Assembly: GCA_947653505.1 (NCBI GenBank)
Contig: CANTHI010000147.1
Coordinates: 1 to 8,340 of the forward strand
Length of the DNA stretch: 8,340 nt
Direction of reading: 5' to 3'
Source of the DNA: an uncultured Eubacterium sp.
GTDB lineage: Bacteria; Bacillota_A; Clostridia; Lachnospirales; Lachnospiraceae
Part shown: positions 7,470-8,340 of the stretch, piece after piece
Layout of the letters: the number at the start of each line of letters is the position of its first letter
How positions within the stretch are numbered: position 1 is the stretch's first letter
Program-made: the position numbers and the translations under genes
Notes under the pieces: generated by a model
Database searches by the model: none
Seen by the model: the letters and a program-made list of their open reading frames with translations, nothing else
Told to the model about the DNA's origin: nothing

Positions 7470-8340
7470 TTATTTTCTTAAGCCTGCCTGGCGGTAAGGA
7501 ACTGTAAGATCCTCCGTCTGCAGCTGCTCATAATCTGACAGATATCCTCCGTCTATCCATACCCGCTTACCCTCAAATACAAACGCATAGATCCGGATCC
7601 TGTCAGGTCCATACCCCTCTCCTTCCAGCTGCGCCGCATAATTCTTTTCCACAATCTGAATAAGCGCAGCTTTCCCGGCATCCTGCAAAGAGCTTTCTTT
7701 TTCCGCTTTCCTGACCTTAAATTCCAGAATGATTCCATCATACCCGCTTTGTTGCGGCTTTAGCATCACATCATATCTTCCCAGCCCACTCTCCCTGTTC
7801 GATGTGAGCACATAACGGTCCCTCAGCTCCGCAATCAGCCCAAGTACAAATCCATGATAAAAATTTTCATGCACCCGCGTCTGTGGATCGTGATCATTCC
7901 CACCTGTATCATAATAACTCAGCGAATGCAGCAGAATATCATCCAGATATCCTTTCATTCTCTCAATGTCTCCATGTATCAGGGCATCTGTTAATTCACT
8001 GTAATGATGTGCATCATCTGAAAACCATTCCCTAAACATCTGTTCAAACATCGTTAGCGCTTCAAAATTCACAAGCTTTAACTCATAATCATATGTTCGT
8101 CCATTAAATGAAACTGACTGTACTTTCAGATAACCGCCTGCCAGAAGCAGACTCCAGACCGCATTCGCATTGCGCCCCAGCTGGTCAAAAACAATCTGTT
8201 CTTCTATGCAGGTATGAAAAGTCCCGCCCTGAAGCAAATCCTCCATAACGATTTTCATTGCAGGGCTGCCCTTTTGAAGCAGATTATTTACGAGCCGGTT
8301 GGAGCTGGTATTCATCCAATACGGGGCAAATCTTTTCTCA
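7470..8340 (-). CDS. AAA-ATPase-like / PD-(D/E)XK nuclease-like protein, C-terminal part (partial)
   Basis: The reading frame is open to the right edge, and the residues before the apparent ATG at 8315 (EKRFAPYW, then MNTSSN) read as ordinary protein of the PYWxNTSSN type. The Met is therefore internal and the gene starts outside the window. About 289 codons are present, roughly half of the 500-600 residues usual for this family (AAA-ATPase-like domain followed by PD-(D/E)XK nuclease-like domain; Pfam AAA-ATPase_like and PDDEXK_9 from memory). Counting from M=1 at 8315, the nuclease-like core is HENFYHGFVLGL (149-160), GRYDVML with D182, and ILEFKV with E198 and K200, then YAFVFEGKRV. The D...ExK set is intact. 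Such proteins are common and often multi-copy in Lachnospiraceae and Bacteroidetes; their role is unclear, with defence or mobile-element links suggested. No terminator follows, and gdhA begins 102 nt later. Confidence 0.87.
   Translation of the reverse strand, partial: EKRFAPYWMNTSSNRLVNNLLQKGSPAMKIVMEDLLQGGTFHTCIEEQIVFDQLGRNANAVWSLLLAGGYLKVQSVSFNGRTYDYELKLVNFEALTMFEQMFREWFSDDAHHYSELTDALIHGDIERMKGYLDDILLHSLSYYDTGGNDHDPQTRVHENFYHGFVLGLIAELRDRYVLTSNRESGLGRYDVMLKPQQSGYDGIILEFKVRKAEKESSLQDAGKAALIQIVEKNYAAQLEGEGYGPDRIRIYAFVFEGKRVWIDGGYLSDYEQLQTEDLTVPYRQAGLRK

Overview
The window looks like chromosomal DNA from a Clostridia-class Firmicute, most likely a gut Lachnospiraceae member. This rests on strong AGGAGG-type ribosome sites, AT-rich TTGxxx/TATAAT-type promoters, a Clostridium/E. 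coli-like glutamate dehydrogenase, a Firmicutes-style histidine kinase plus MacB-like ABC exporter, and an AAA-ATPase/PD-(D/E)XK protein of a kind abundant in Lachnospiraceae. The assignment is inference; no rRNA or other marker is present. Every gene I can support lies on the minus strand, so transcription runs from high to low coordinates.

From the right edge: (1) 7470-8340 is the C-terminal part of an AAA-ATPase-like/PD-(D/E)XK nuclease-like protein that continues beyond the window. (2) 6033-7367 is gdhA, NADP-type glutamate dehydrogenase, with its own promoter and a strong intrinsic terminator at 5995-6025. (3) 1443-5922 is a sensing/export module: a sensor histidine kinase, an ABC ATPase, and an 804-residue permease with two FtsX domains, the last two overlapping by 4 nt. 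The response regulator expected beside such a kinase is not in the window. An inverted repeat matching the TNACA-N4-TGTAA consensus recalled for BceR-like regulators lies across the kinase stop codon, just upstream of a candidate promoter for the ABC genes. (4) 1019-1240 is a small CxxC protein with its own promoter, a leader of about 150 nt and a clear terminator. (5) 204-824 is a compact formate/nitrite-transporter-family channel. (6) A promoter at 93-121 and a possible gene start at 57 point out of the left edge.

The least explained piece is the 100-bp segment at 852-951, between the small gene's terminator and the channel gene. It has 28-bp imperfect inverted ends and an internal copy of one arm, giving two long interleaved pairings (order A-B-A'-B'). 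It could be a leader RNA with alternative or pseudoknotted folds, or a tiny miniature inverted-repeat element. The other main point of interest is the kinase/exporter module with its operator but without its regulator.

Functionally, the kinase presumably senses an envelope-active compound and, through a regulator encoded elsewhere, induces the ABC exporter. The glutamate dehydrogenase and the anion channel are metabolic genes with no visible link to that module. No rRNA, tRNA, CRISPR array or insertion-sequence transposase was seen.
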